Source: Streptococcus porcinus (GTDB lineage: Bacteria; Bacillota; Bacilli; Lactobacillales; Streptococcaceae). Taken from it: a DNA stretch of 64,000 nt. The notes beneath the pieces were generated by a model. The model was not told where the DNA came from. It worked only from the letters and a program-made list of their open reading frames with translations, and did not search any database. Within the stretch, counting starts at the first letter, position 1. Each line of letters opens with the position of its first letter. Below, piece after piece: positions 55,649-63,451 of this stretch. Position numbers and translations under genes: made by a program. The stretch lies in NCBI RefSeq assembly GCF_901542335.1, contig NZ_LR594036.1, positions 558,001 through 622,000 of the forward strand, in the 5' to 3' direction.

Positions 55649-57328
55649 ATGTCAAAAGAAAAAATAAAAGTATACCTCTATACAAGAGTATCTACATCAA
55701 TACAGATAGATGGCTATTCTTTAGAGGCACAAAAATCAAGAATGAAGGCGTTCGCCCTTTATAATGATTATGAAATTGTAGGAGAATATGAAGATGCGGG
55801 CAAGTCTGGAAAATCTATTGAGGGAAGAATACAGTTTACTCGCATGATGGAAGATATAAAATCCGGAAAGGATGGAGTATCTTTTGTTCTTGTGTTTAAG
55901 CTGTCAAGATTTGCAAGAAATGCTGCTGATGTTTTATCAACTCTACAAACAATGCAAGATTTTGGAGTCAATTTGATTTGTGTTGAGGATGGGATTGATT
56001 CATCCAAAGATGCAGGTAAATTGATGATTTCTGTTTTATCAGCAGTGGCTGAAATAGAAAGAGAAAACATTCGTGTCCAAACAATGGAAGGTCGTATTCA
56101 AAAGGCAAGAGAGGGTAAATGGAATGGTGGATTTGCTCCGTATGGCTATCAACTGATTGATGGAAAGTTGTTAATAAATGAAGAAGAAGCAATTGCAATA
56201 AGAACTATATTTGATCAGTATGTAAACACAAGTATTGGAGCTAATGGTCTTTCTAAGTATTTAGAAAATCATGGTATAAGAAAAATACCAAGACAAAATG
56301 GAAAAAATCCATTGTTTGACGCAGGTCTTATAAGAAAGATATTAAAGAATCCTGTATATAATGGGAAAATAGCGTTTGGAAGAAGAACATTAGAAAAAGT
56401 TCATGGTACAAGGAATGAATATAGACAAGTAGATCAGGACGATTATATAGTAGCAGAAGGAATTCATGAAGCAATAATTCCAGATAAATTATGGCAGGCT
56501 GCACAAGTAAAACTGAAAGCACAAGCTAAAAAGTATGAACATGTAAATAAGGGCAAAAACATGCGGACGCATTTATTATCGGGAATAGTAAAGTGTCCAA
56601 TATGTGGGGCTGGAATGTTTGGAAACAAATCCATCAAATATAAAAAAGATGGGACGAAATATAAAGACTTCTATTACTATGGTTGTAAACATAGACTTAT
56701 GAATAGAGGGCATAAATGCACCTACAACAAACAAATTAGAGAAGAATTGTTAGACGATGCTGTCGCTGAGGTAATAATCAAGTTAGTAAGCAACCCTAAA
56801 TTTGCATCTATGATACAAGAAAAAATCAACATGAAGGTTGATACATCAGCTATTGAAAATGAGATAGATAATTACCAAAAAGAGCTGAGAAAAAGTCATT
56901 CCACAAAATTTAAGCTCATTGAAGAAATAGATAACTTAGATGTTGATGATAAACATTATAAGAGAAGAAAAACTGATTTGGATGATAGACTTTATCGTAT
57001 GTACGATAAAATTGAGAAATTAGAAGGTCAGTTAATAGAAGCTAAAGCAAAGAAAGAAACAATAGAAGCTGAGAAACTTACTGGCGATAATATATATAAA
57101 GTTTTGATTTATTTTGACAAGCTTTATAAAGTCATGAACGATGTTGAACGCAGACAGTTAATAGAAGCACTCATTTCAGAAATTCAAATTTATGAAGAGA
57201 AGCAGCCAAATGGGCAATGGCTAAAATCCATTATTTTTAAGCTACCTATCATTGATGAGGATCTAAACATAAGTTTGGACAATGATGTGCATGTTGAATG
57301 CGTGAGCCTGCTAGAAAAACGCAACTAA
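55649..57328 (+). CDS. int: large serine recombinase at the element end (integrase)
   Basis: 559 residues. Resolvase domain with likely catalytic S15 (YTRVSTSIQIDGYSLEAQ), FKLSRFARNAADVL and ERENIRVQTMEGR; recombinase domain with GFAPYGYQLIDGK; zinc ribbon with CPICGAGMFGNK and a second Cys pair (YGCKHRLMNRGHKC); then a coiled coil and C-terminal cap. It is only distantly related to the three recombinases at 35-40 kb. As the last mobile gene before chromosomal-type genes, it is the probable integrase/excisionase of the whole element. Confidence 0.92.
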   Translation: MSKEKIKVYLYTRVSTSIQIDGYSLEAQKSRMKAFALYNDYEIVGEYEDAGKSGKSIEGRIQFTRMMEDIKSGKDGVSFVLVFKLSRFARNAADVLSTLQTMQDFGVNLICVEDGIDSSKDAGKLMISVLSAVAEIERENIRVQTMEGRIQKAREGKWNGGFAPYGYQLIDGKLLINEEEAIAIRTIFDQYVNTSIGANGLSKYLENHGIRKIPRQNGKNPLFDAGLIRKILKNPVYNGKIAFGRRTLEKVHGTRNEYRQVDQDDYIVAEGIHEAIIPDKLWQAAQVKLKAQAKKYEHVNKGKNMRTHLLSGIVKCPICGAGMFGNKSIKYKKDGTKYKDFYYYGCKHRLMNRGHKCTYNKQIREELLDDAVAEVIIKLVSNPKFASMIQEKINMKVDTSAIENEIDNYQKELRKSHSTKFKLIEEIDNLDVDDKHYKRRKTDLDDRLYRMYDKIEKLEGQLIEAKAKKETIEAEKLTGDNIYKVLIYFDKLYKVMNDVERRQLIEALISEIQIYEEKQPNGQWLKSIIFKLPIIDEDLNISLDNDVHVECVSLLEKRN

Positions 57329-57462
57329 TCTTATTAGGACAGAAGAAACTGACAATGAAACATTTTGTCAATAAAGATGATGTTTTTTAGAGAACTATAA
57401 CCAGAATAGAAATGATTTTTTTCGTATTATTACAAAAAATCATTTGATGATTGGAGAAAACG
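57329..57462 (+). other. probable element-chromosome junction (attachment site region)
   Basis: 134 bases between the integrase gene and the methyltransferase gene. Serine integrases act at att sites close to their gene, so one end of the element should lie here. The dyad AATCAT-TTG-ATGATT (57438-57452) is the most symmetric sequence present, but the crossover point cannot be fixed without the other end or an empty site. No tRNA gene is seen. Confidence 0.5.
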
Positions 57463-58206
57463 GTGTCTAAACAAAACGTTTATGATAATGAAATATTTTT
57501 TAATGAATATAAACAGTTACGAAAAAAAGAATCTACTGCTAATAATTTAATAGAAATTCCAGCTTTATTATCTCTGCTACCAGATTTGAAAGATAGAGTG
57601 ATTTTAGACCTGGGTTGTGGGTTTGGAGAACATTGCAAGTTATTTGTCGAAATGGGAGCAAGAAAAGTCGTTGGAATTGACATTTCTCAAAAGATGATTG
57701 AAACAGCAAAATTGAAAAATAATAGTTCTCAAATAGACTATCTCCAACTTGCAATGGAAGACATAACTACCCTAACGCAAAAGTTTGATCTAGTTGTCAG
57801 TTCATTAGCACTGCACTATGTTGAGGATTTTAAGGGATTGGTCGAAAGTATAAATAAACTTTTAGGAGAAAATGGAATATTAGTTTTTTCTCAGGAGCAT
57901 CCTTTTGTGACTTGCCATTCCAAAGGAGATAGATGGACAAGAGATCTTTCAGGACAGAAACTATTTGCCAATATTTCAAATTATGGAGTTGAAGGACAAA
58001 GAAAAACGGATTGGTTCATCGAGAACGTTGAAAAATACCATCGCACTTTTTCAACTATAATTAATACTCTGACCACTTCAGGATTTAAGATAGAAAAGAT
58101 ATTAGAACCAATACCAGAAAACACCATTTTAACTTCTTTCCCTGAATATAAGGATACTGTTCATAGACCAGATTTCTTAATTTTACGAGTAAAGAAGGTT
58201 GAATGA
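57463..58206 (+). CDS. class I SAM-dependent methyltransferase
   Basis: 247 residues from a GTG at 57463 (GGAGA upstream); an in-frame TTG at 57451 is an alternative. Motif I is ILDLGCGFGEH, followed by VVGIDISQKMIE (acidic residue binding the ribose) and the motif-IV-like LVVSSLALHYVED. These match UbiE/type 11 methyltransferases acting on small molecules. It lies just past the integrase and may have lost its original promoter or start if the element inserted here. Confidence 0.88.
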   Translation: MSKQNVYDNEIFFNEYKQLRKKESTANNLIEIPALLSLLPDLKDRVILDLGCGFGEHCKLFVEMGARKVVGIDISQKMIETAKLKNNSSQIDYLQLAMEDITTLTQKFDLVVSSLALHYVEDFKGLVESINKLLGENGILVFSQEHPFVTCHSKGDRWTRDLSGQKLFANISNYGVEGQRKTDWFIENVEKYHRTFSTIINTLTTSGFKIEKILEPIPENTILTSFPEYKDTVHRPDFLILRVKKVE

Positions 58207-58255
58207 AAAGCCATTCTTTAAATTAAAAAAAACCAGCAACATTGAAAAAATACTA

Positions 58256-58298
58256 AAAAAGTTCCCTCAAGTCTGTGAAAGATTTAAGGGAACTTTTT
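58256..58298 (+). terminator. bidirectional terminator
   Basis: AAAAAGTTCCCT (58256-58267) and AGGGAACTTTTT (58287-58298) form a perfect 12-bp stem, with A and T tracts on both sides. It serves the methyltransferase gene (plus) and the DUF1761 gene (minus), which converge here. Confidence 0.9.
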
Positions 58299-58304
58299 AA
58301 CTGA

Positions 58305-58682
58305 TTAAACTAACAATAATGCCAAGCCAATAATAATAAAGGCCACCAGTTTATAGCTTTCATTAATGAGAATTAACTTAACTGGCCGTTGTTCAAAGAA
58401 ATAGTTTTTGAGACCAGAAAGAATTGTAATGAGACCAATAATCAGGGCATTGATTGGTGTGGCAGCATTTATGGCTGATAAAAATAGTATGGTTATGATA
58501 CTAATGATAACTTCGACAATAAGGGTCATTATCATTTCTTTTTTGCCATCTCCGTTTTTGCCAATGTCTTCTGGATTAATACCTTGTGCTTGTATCCAAG
58601 GTTTTTGGAAGAGGAGACCATACCAGAGGCCGCCAATCATAAAGTTGATAATTCCGGCAACGATTGCGATAATAAGTGTCAT
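58305..58682 (-). CDS. DUF1761 family membrane protein
   Basis: 125 residues with four hydrophobic segments (about 3-25, 50-70, 75-93, 106-124). The opening IAGIINFMIGGLWYGLLFQKPW is typical of DUF1761 (W-Y-[GS]-x-L-F...W). Function unknown. Start ATG at 58682 with AGGAGAAAA upstream on the minus strand. Probably in one unit with the reductase-like gene 39 bases upstream. Confidence 0.8.
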   Translation of the reverse strand: MTLIIAIVAGIINFMIGGLWYGLLFQKPWIQAQGINPEDIGKNGDGKKEMIMTLIVEVIISIITILFLSAINAATPINALIIGLITILSGLKNYFFEQRPVKLILINESYKLVAFIIIGLALLLV

Positions 58683-58721
58683 TGTTTTTTCTCCTAAATG
58701 TGTGAATTCTTATAGTGTGAG

Positions 58722-59291
58722 TTAGTGTTTTACCTTGTATTCTAAACCCAGGGCGCCTGATGTAAAAGTTTTTGAGCTGATTAGCTCTAAGTCGGAACTG
58801 ATGTTTTCAAAGAGGCGCAAGCCATTCCCAACAATAGTGGGAGAGACAGTCAATGTAATTTTATCAATGAGATTTTCAGATAATAAAGAACGGCTTAGTC
58901 GAGGGCTTCCTAAAACCAAAATATCTTGACCAGCTGTATGTTTCAATTCTTTGAGATATTGGTTTAAGTTTTCTGACACAATGGTAGAATTGTTCCAGTC
59001 AGCAGTCTTAAGACTTCTAGAAGCAATCACTTTTCTAACGTCACTAATCCACTTGGCATGTCTGCGTTCATAATTGGTAGCTTCTGGGTGATTAAGCATG
59101 TCTGGCCAGTAGGCATACATCATTTCATAAGTTGCTCGTCCCCATAAAATAGTGTCGACACTTGATAAGGTTTTTTCTGCAAAAGCTTCTAATTCTTGGT
59201 TGTAAGCTATAAAGTCAATATCCATAGCTCCTTTTGGTCCTTCAACAACGCCGTCTAGTGACATGTGTAAAAAAATGGTAAGTTCTCTCAT
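58722..59291 (-). CDS. dihydrofolate reductase/RibD C-terminal-like protein
   Basis: 189 residues: LTIFLHMSLDGVVEGPKG at the start, VDTILWGRATYEMM, then IVSENLNQYLKELK and ILVLGSPRLSRSLLSENLID, ending in a beta strand. This is the RibD C-terminal (DHFR-like) fold, which binds NADPH. The substrate is not predictable; such proteins are common in streptococci as yyaP-type genes. Confidence 0.85.
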   Translation of the reverse strand: MRELTIFLHMSLDGVVEGPKGAMDIDFIAYNQELEAFAEKTLSSVDTILWGRATYEMMYAYWPDMLNHPEATNYERRHAKWISDVRKVIASRSLKTADWNNSTIVSENLNQYLKELKHTAGQDILVLGSPRLSRSLLSENLIDKITLTVSPTIVGNGLRLFENISSDLELISSKTFTSGALGLEYKVKH

Positions 59292-59499
59292 TTGCTGACT
59301 TTCTAATCTATTGGTAACTGAGGTTAGTATACTGTTTTGAAGCTAGAAAGTAAATTTAAATGTCTTGAAAGAAATCAATTAATTTCTGGATTGTTGCTAA
59401 ATGGGCTGATAGGCTTGACAAATCAAGGGAAAAGTCAGATACTTAACTAGTAAGTATTGAGTCAGTATCATAAATTTTTAGAACTAAGGAGTAACTGGA

Positions 59500-59955
59500 A
59501 TGTCCCGAGAAATTGCTACTATTCTGACAAATATGTGTATGATTTATGATGATCAGGGACGGGTTTTGGTACAGGATAAGGTCAGCAACTCTTGGTGGGG
59601 TATAACTTTTCCTGGTGGTCACGTTCATCCAGGGGAATCAATTGTGGATTCTACTATTAGAGAAATTAAAGAAGAAACAGGTTTAGATATAAGTGACTTA
59701 GAAATCTGTGGCATTAAGGACTGGACTAATTCTGATGGCTCTCGTTACGTTGTGTTTCTATACAAGAGCAACAAATTTTCTGGTCAGATACAGTCCTCTG
59801 ATGAAGGTGAAGTATATTGGGTAGATTTGGAAGAACTTAAGCACCTAAAACTTGCCCGTTCGATGGATATTATGTTAGAAGTCTTTTTACGAGATGATGT
59901 TAGTGAACATTTCTTCTATCAAGAAAATGGGATATGGAAAGACAGTTTGAAATAA
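59500..59955 (+). CDS. NUDIX hydrolase (8-oxo-dGTP diphosphatase type)
   Basis: 151 residues. Nudix box GGHVHPGESIVDSTIREIKEE followed by TGLDI (about 46-70) with all Glu/Gly residues of the G-x5-E-x7-R-E-x2-E-E-x-G pattern. N-terminal strands MCMIYDDQGRVLVQDK. It cleaves nucleoside diphosphates linked to a further group; a sanitising role is likely. RBS AAGGAG. Followed by a terminator. Confidence 0.9.
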   Translation: MSREIATILTNMCMIYDDQGRVLVQDKVSNSWWGITFPGGHVHPGESIVDSTIREIKEETGLDISDLEICGIKDWTNSDGSRYVVFLYKSNKFSGQIQSSDEGEVYWVDLEELKHLKLARSMDIMLEVFLRDDVSEHFFYQENGIWKDSLK

Positions 59956-59964
59956 AGAGTGCAG

Positions 59965-59992
59965 AAGTCATCAGGTGAGTGATGACTTTTTA
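59965..59992 (+). terminator. terminator after the NUDIX gene
   Basis: AAGTCATCA (59965-59973), loop GGTGAG, TGATGACTT (59980-59988), then TTT; a 9-bp perfect stem. Confidence 0.85.
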
Positions 59993-60094
59993 GATTTTTC
60001 TTTTCTAGATAAGAGCCTTGTTTAGTTTTTTTAAACCAAAATTTTTAGTGTGGCATGTTATAATGAGGGTATTATCATAATAGAGGAGTACTTC

Positions 60095-60565
60095 ATGAAA
60101 ATTTATTTTGCCAGTCCCTTATTTACTGAGATGGAATTGACCTTTAATCAAGCTCTTGTTGAAAAAATTAGACAGACTTATCCAGAGGTTGAAGTCTTTT
60201 TACCCCAAGAGCAGGGAGAAATTAATGATAAGCATGCCTATGCTGATTCTAAGATGATTGCGAAGCTAGATACGCAAGCGGTATTAGAAAGTGATCTACT
60301 AATTGCAATTTTAGATGGTCAAGTTATTGATCCAGGCGTTGCTTCAGAAATTGGAGTGGCTTATCAAGCAGGAATTCCCATCTTGGGGCTCTATAGCGAT
60401 TCGCGTCAATTAGGAGCAGATAATCAACAAAAAATAGAGGCCCTAAAAGAGGTTGGGGAATCACAATTTGCTTATGTAAACCTTTATACTATTGGTCTCA
60501 TCAAGTTAAATGGAAAAGTAGTTAGCTCTAGTCAAGAAGTGCTTGAGGCAATTGGTAATATGTAA
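60095..60565 (+). CDS. nucleoside 2-deoxyribosyltransferase
   Basis: 156 residues from the ATG at 60095 (AGAGGAG upstream; an earlier in-frame ATG has no such site). Motifs: KIYFASPLFTEME, SDLLIAILDG, and DPGVASEIGVAYQAGIP with the catalytic Glu of the family. It swaps bases between deoxynucleosides or hydrolyses damaged ones. An extended -10 element (TGTTATAAT, 60056-60064) precedes it. Confidence 0.9.
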   Translation: MKIYFASPLFTEMELTFNQALVEKIRQTYPEVEVFLPQEQGEINDKHAYADSKMIAKLDTQAVLESDLLIAILDGQVIDPGVASEIGVAYQAGIPILGLYSDSRQLGADNQQKIEALKEVGESQFAYVNLYTIGLIKLNGKVVSSSQEVLEAIGNM

Positions 60566-60604
60566 AAAGGAAGTATGCCCACTACTATAGGGGAGGACGA
60601 CTGG

Positions 60605-61039
60605 ATGATTCGACATACCAAACTAGAAGATGCAAAAGCTTTACAAATTATTTGTAGAGAAGATTTGGGATATGAGAGTTCCTTAAACTCTATTGAGCGA
60701 CAGATTGATAAATTAGATCAGAACGAGCATCATCATGCTTTTGTTTTTGAAGATAATCGTACTAAAGAAGTTTTAGGATTTGTTGAAGTACAGATTTATG
60801 AGTCTATCTATAGTGAACGTGGTCTTAATGTCTTGGGACTAGCAGTTGCTCATTCACACCAAGGACAAGGTATTGGTAAGCAGTTGATGACTTATATTGA
60901 GGCATGGGCTTGTCAGAATAACTGTACTTTTATTCGCTTAAATTCAGGCTCTCACCGTAGAGAAGCGCATGCTTTTTATAGAAGCCTTGGTTATGATGGT
61001 ACTAAGCAGCAAGTTCGCTTTATTAAGTTTCTACAATAA
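60605..61039 (+). CDS. GNAT family acetyltransferase
   Basis: 144 residues from the ATG at 60605, chosen because GGGGAGGA precedes it. IRHTKLEDAKALQIICRED opens the fold; LGLAVAHSHQGQGIGKQLM is the acetyl-CoA binding motif (Q/R-x-x-G-x-G/A); RLNSGSHRREAHAFYRSLGY closes it. Substrate unknown. Follows the deoxyribosyltransferase gene on the same strand. Confidence 0.88.
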   Translation: MIRHTKLEDAKALQIICREDLGYESSLNSIERQIDKLDQNEHHHAFVFEDNRTKEVLGFVEVQIYESIYSERGLNVLGLAVAHSHQGQGIGKQLMTYIEAWACQNNCTFIRLNSGSHRREAHAFYRSLGYDGTKQQVRFIKFLQ

Positions 61040-61122
61040 GGTGCTATGAGAATGCAAGTAATTATCGAAATGCTGCAACCTCTAACACTGAAATAAAAAT
61101 GACGCGATTAGGAAAATACGAT

Positions 61123-61509
61123 ATGAAAGAATTTAAAACAAAAGAACTAAAAATATTTGAAAATTATGAAACACTACTGGTTGATTATGGTCATGTCATT
61201 GTGTCCACGAAAGTTGTTGAATCATCACTAAATTATCACCAGACAGCTCATGGTGGATACCTGTTTGCTTTAAGTGACCAGATTTCTGGGGCTGTAAGTG
61301 TTTCTACTGGCTATGATACTGTTACTCAACAGTCGAGTATAAATTATTTTAAACCTGGAAAGTTAGGAGATATTTTAACAATTGAAGGAACTTGTATCCA
61401 TGATGGAAAAAAGACTAAAGTTAATGAAGTGGTTATTAAAAATCAAAAAAATAACATATTAACACGTGCTAGTTTTACAATGTATGTGACAGGAAAACGT
61501 GAAGAGTGA
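61123..61509 (+). CDS. PaaI-type hotdog thioesterase
   Basis: About 128 residues from ATG 61123 (AGGAAAA upstream); an in-frame ATG at 61099 is possible. The hotdog motif is NYHQTAHGGYLFALSDQISG, where HGG and the following acidic residue (D) match the PaaI catalytic site; QSSINYFKPGKLGDIL is the second half. It probably hydrolyses acyl-CoA thioesters. Confidence 0.85.
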   Translation: MKEFKTKELKIFENYETLLVDYGHVIVSTKVVESSLNYHQTAHGGYLFALSDQISGAVSVSTGYDTVTQQSSINYFKPGKLGDILTIEGTCIHDGKKTKVNEVVIKNQKNNILTRASFTMYVTGKREE

Positions 61510-61740
61510 TAAATTTGGCCATTTAATTTGAATAATAGATATATTGAATATTTTCAACATATGAAAATAAAGGTTTTTGCAAGTTCATTTTTAACTTTCA
61601 AAGGCTTTTTTTATGCACAATTTTAGATAGTAGATAGATGTTATTATCACTTTAAAGATCATTTTTCTGACTTTTTTAGTTAAAAGTGCTATAGTATTAA
61701 TAAGAATGATTATAATTAAGAAGAAAGAGAGGAGAAAAAA

Positions 61741-62397
61741 TTGCCAATACTTGAATTTAAAGACGTCTCATTTTCGTCTGATGGGAAGGCTATTTTAAAA
61801 AACCTTAGTTTTACTATTGATGAGGGGGATTATGTATCAATTATAGGTCCCTCTGGTAGTGGAAAAAGCACTCTTTTGAAGCTAGCTAGTTATTTACAAA
61901 GTCCAACTAGCGGAGATATTATGTTTGAGGGTAAATCATTGGAGGACTACAATCCAATAAAATTACGTCAGACCCTTTCTTATTGTTTTCAAACTCCACA
62001 CCTATTTGGTGAAAAAGTGAAAGATAATATCCAATTTCCCTATGAAATTAGACATTTATCTTTGGATCAGGCCCGTGTCAATAAACTTTTTGCACTATTT
62101 CAAATGGATCTTTCGTATTTAGAACAAGATGTTAAAAAGTTATCCGGAGGAGAAAAACAGCGAATAGCGCTGATCCGACAATTGTTATTTGAACCAAAGG
62201 TTCTTTTGTTGGATGAAGTGACTTCAGCTTTGGATTCTGTTAACAAAGAAATAGTCGAAGAAGTTATTGAAAGGCTAAATAACAAGGGTGTTACTATTCT
62301 CTGGATTACCCATGATACTAGTCAAAGTAAAAAATATGCTAATAAAATGATGACTATTGTAGATGGGAAACTAGAATCTATGGAGGTGATTAAATGA
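61741..62397 (+). CDS. fetA: ABC transporter ATP-binding protein, FetA/YbbL-like
   Basis: 218 residues from a TTG at 61741 (GAGAGGAG upstream). Walker A GPSGSGKST, Q-loop YCFQTPHLF, signature LSGGEKQR, Walker B VLLLDEVTSALD, H-loop ITHDTSQ. The next gene overlaps by 4 bases and encodes the UPF0014/FetB permease, which identifies the pair as a FetAB-type exporter, linked to iron efflux and oxidative stress in E. coli. Confidence 0.85.
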   Translation: MPILEFKDVSFSSDGKAILKNLSFTIDEGDYVSIIGPSGSGKSTLLKLASYLQSPTSGDIMFEGKSLEDYNPIKLRQTLSYCFQTPHLFGEKVKDNIQFPYEIRHLSLDQARVNKLFALFQMDLSYLEQDVKKLSGGEKQRIALIRQLLFEPKVLLLDEVTSALDSVNKEIVEEVIERLNNKGVTILWITHDTSQSKKYANKMMTIVDGKLESMEVIK

Positions 62398-63167
62398 GTG
62401 GAGCAGATAATATTTCCGTAACGTCTTTATTACTAGCATTGTCTTTGGTTTTGATAACGTTATTTTTTTCTTATTGGCAAAAATTGAAGTTAGAAAAAGA
62501 GATTATTGTAGGAGCAGTTCGAGCAGTTATCCAGTTACTTATAGTTGGCTTTGTTCTTGATTATATCTTTGGCTACAAGAATCCTATTTTTACAGCTCTT
62601 TTATTATTATTTATGATTGTGAATGCTTCTTATAATGCAGCTAAGCGTGGAAAAGGAGTTGGTAATGCTTTTAAAATATCTTTTGTTGCTATTGCTTTAG
62701 GTTCTAGTATTACGCTATCAGTTTTAATTTTTTCAGGAATTTTAGAGTTTTTGCCTAATCAAATGATCCCTGTTGGAGGAATGATTATCAGTAACTCAAT
62801 GGTTGCTATTGGGCTATGTTATAAACAACTTTTGGATTCTTTTCGAGATAAACAAGAAGAAGTAGAAACCAAATTAGCACTTGGTGCTGATATCCTACCT
62901 GCTTCCATTGATATTATCCGTGATGTTATTCGGACCGGCATGGTTCCAACAATTGATTCGGCTAAGACGCTAGGGATCGTTTCTTTACCGGGAATGATGA
63001 CGGGGTTAATTCTAGCAGGAACTTCTCCTATACAAGCTGTGAAATATCAAATGATGGTTACTTTTATGCTACTAGCTACAACATCTATTGCTTCTTTTAT
63101 TGCTTCTTATCTGGCTTATAAAGGCTTCTTTAACGATAAAAAACAATTAGTGGTTAAACGGCCATAG
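62394..63167 (+). CDS. fetB: FetB/UPF0014 family ABC permease
   Basis: 257 residues, six or seven spans. The family blocks VGAVRAVIQLLIVGFVLDYIF, MIVNASYNAAKRGKG, MIVGGMI-type loop (QMIPVGGMIISNSMVAIGL) and TLGIVSLPGMMTGLILAGTSP are present. Overlaps fetA by 4 bases. Iron export is known for the E. coli homologue and is inferred here. Confidence 0.88.
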   Translation: MSGADNISVTSLLLALSLVLITLFFSYWQKLKLEKEIIVGAVRAVIQLLIVGFVLDYIFGYKNPIFTALLLLFMIVNASYNAAKRGKGVGNAFKISFVAIALGSSITLSVLIFSGILEFLPNQMIPVGGMIISNSMVAIGLCYKQLLDSFRDKQEEVETKLALGADILPASIDIIRDVIRTGMVPTIDSAKTLGIVSLPGMMTGLILAGTSPIQAVKYQMMVTFMLLATTSIASFIASYLAYKGFFNDKKQLVVKRP

Positions 63168-63233
63168 ATATAAAAAACTAACAATAATGAGATTTTAAGG
63201 TGTTTTTGATGCTAAATTCCATATAAAATGTGC

Positions 63234-63262
63234 TTGACAATTCTTCTTATCTTAGCTATACT
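63234..63262 (+). promoter_or_regulatory. strong promoter of the MFS gene
   Basis: TTGACA (63234-63239), a 17-base spacer and TATACT (63257-63262). It would give a leader of about 183 bases before the MFS start codon. Confidence 0.85.
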
Positions 63263-63268
63263 GTTAAC

Positions 63269-63400
63269 AATTAAATACTGCTTTAACTATGTACCGTGAG
63301 ACATAAAAGCGCAAAGAAGAGATGGCGAATGCTACCCTCTTATTTTCTAGAGATTTTTTGACTCACGACTACTGGCGGGGGTCTTTTTTGGCTTTTATCA
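63269..63400 (+). promoter_or_regulatory. structured leader / possible attenuator before the MFS gene
   Basis: The transcribed leader has a long-range pairing CGTGAG (63295-63300) with CTCACG (63362-63367) around a hairpin AAGAG/CTCTT (63317-63341), then GGCGGGGGTC and TTTTTT (63384-63389). The T tract suggests a terminator in competition with the closed structure, as in riboswitches. I do not recognise a known class. Confidence 0.45.
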
Positions 63401-63451
63401 GTATTCAATTAATTAAAGTAGTCAGTGAGCTACTATTAAAGGGAGAAAGAA

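Noticed and set aside
57329..57462. tRNA gene as integration target
   Set aside because: No cloverleaf, T-arm sequence or CCA end is visible in the junction region.
58408..58725. Plus-strand ORF of 105 codons opposite the DUF1761 gene
   Set aside because: Antisense shadow of a family-typical membrane protein with its own ribosome binding site.
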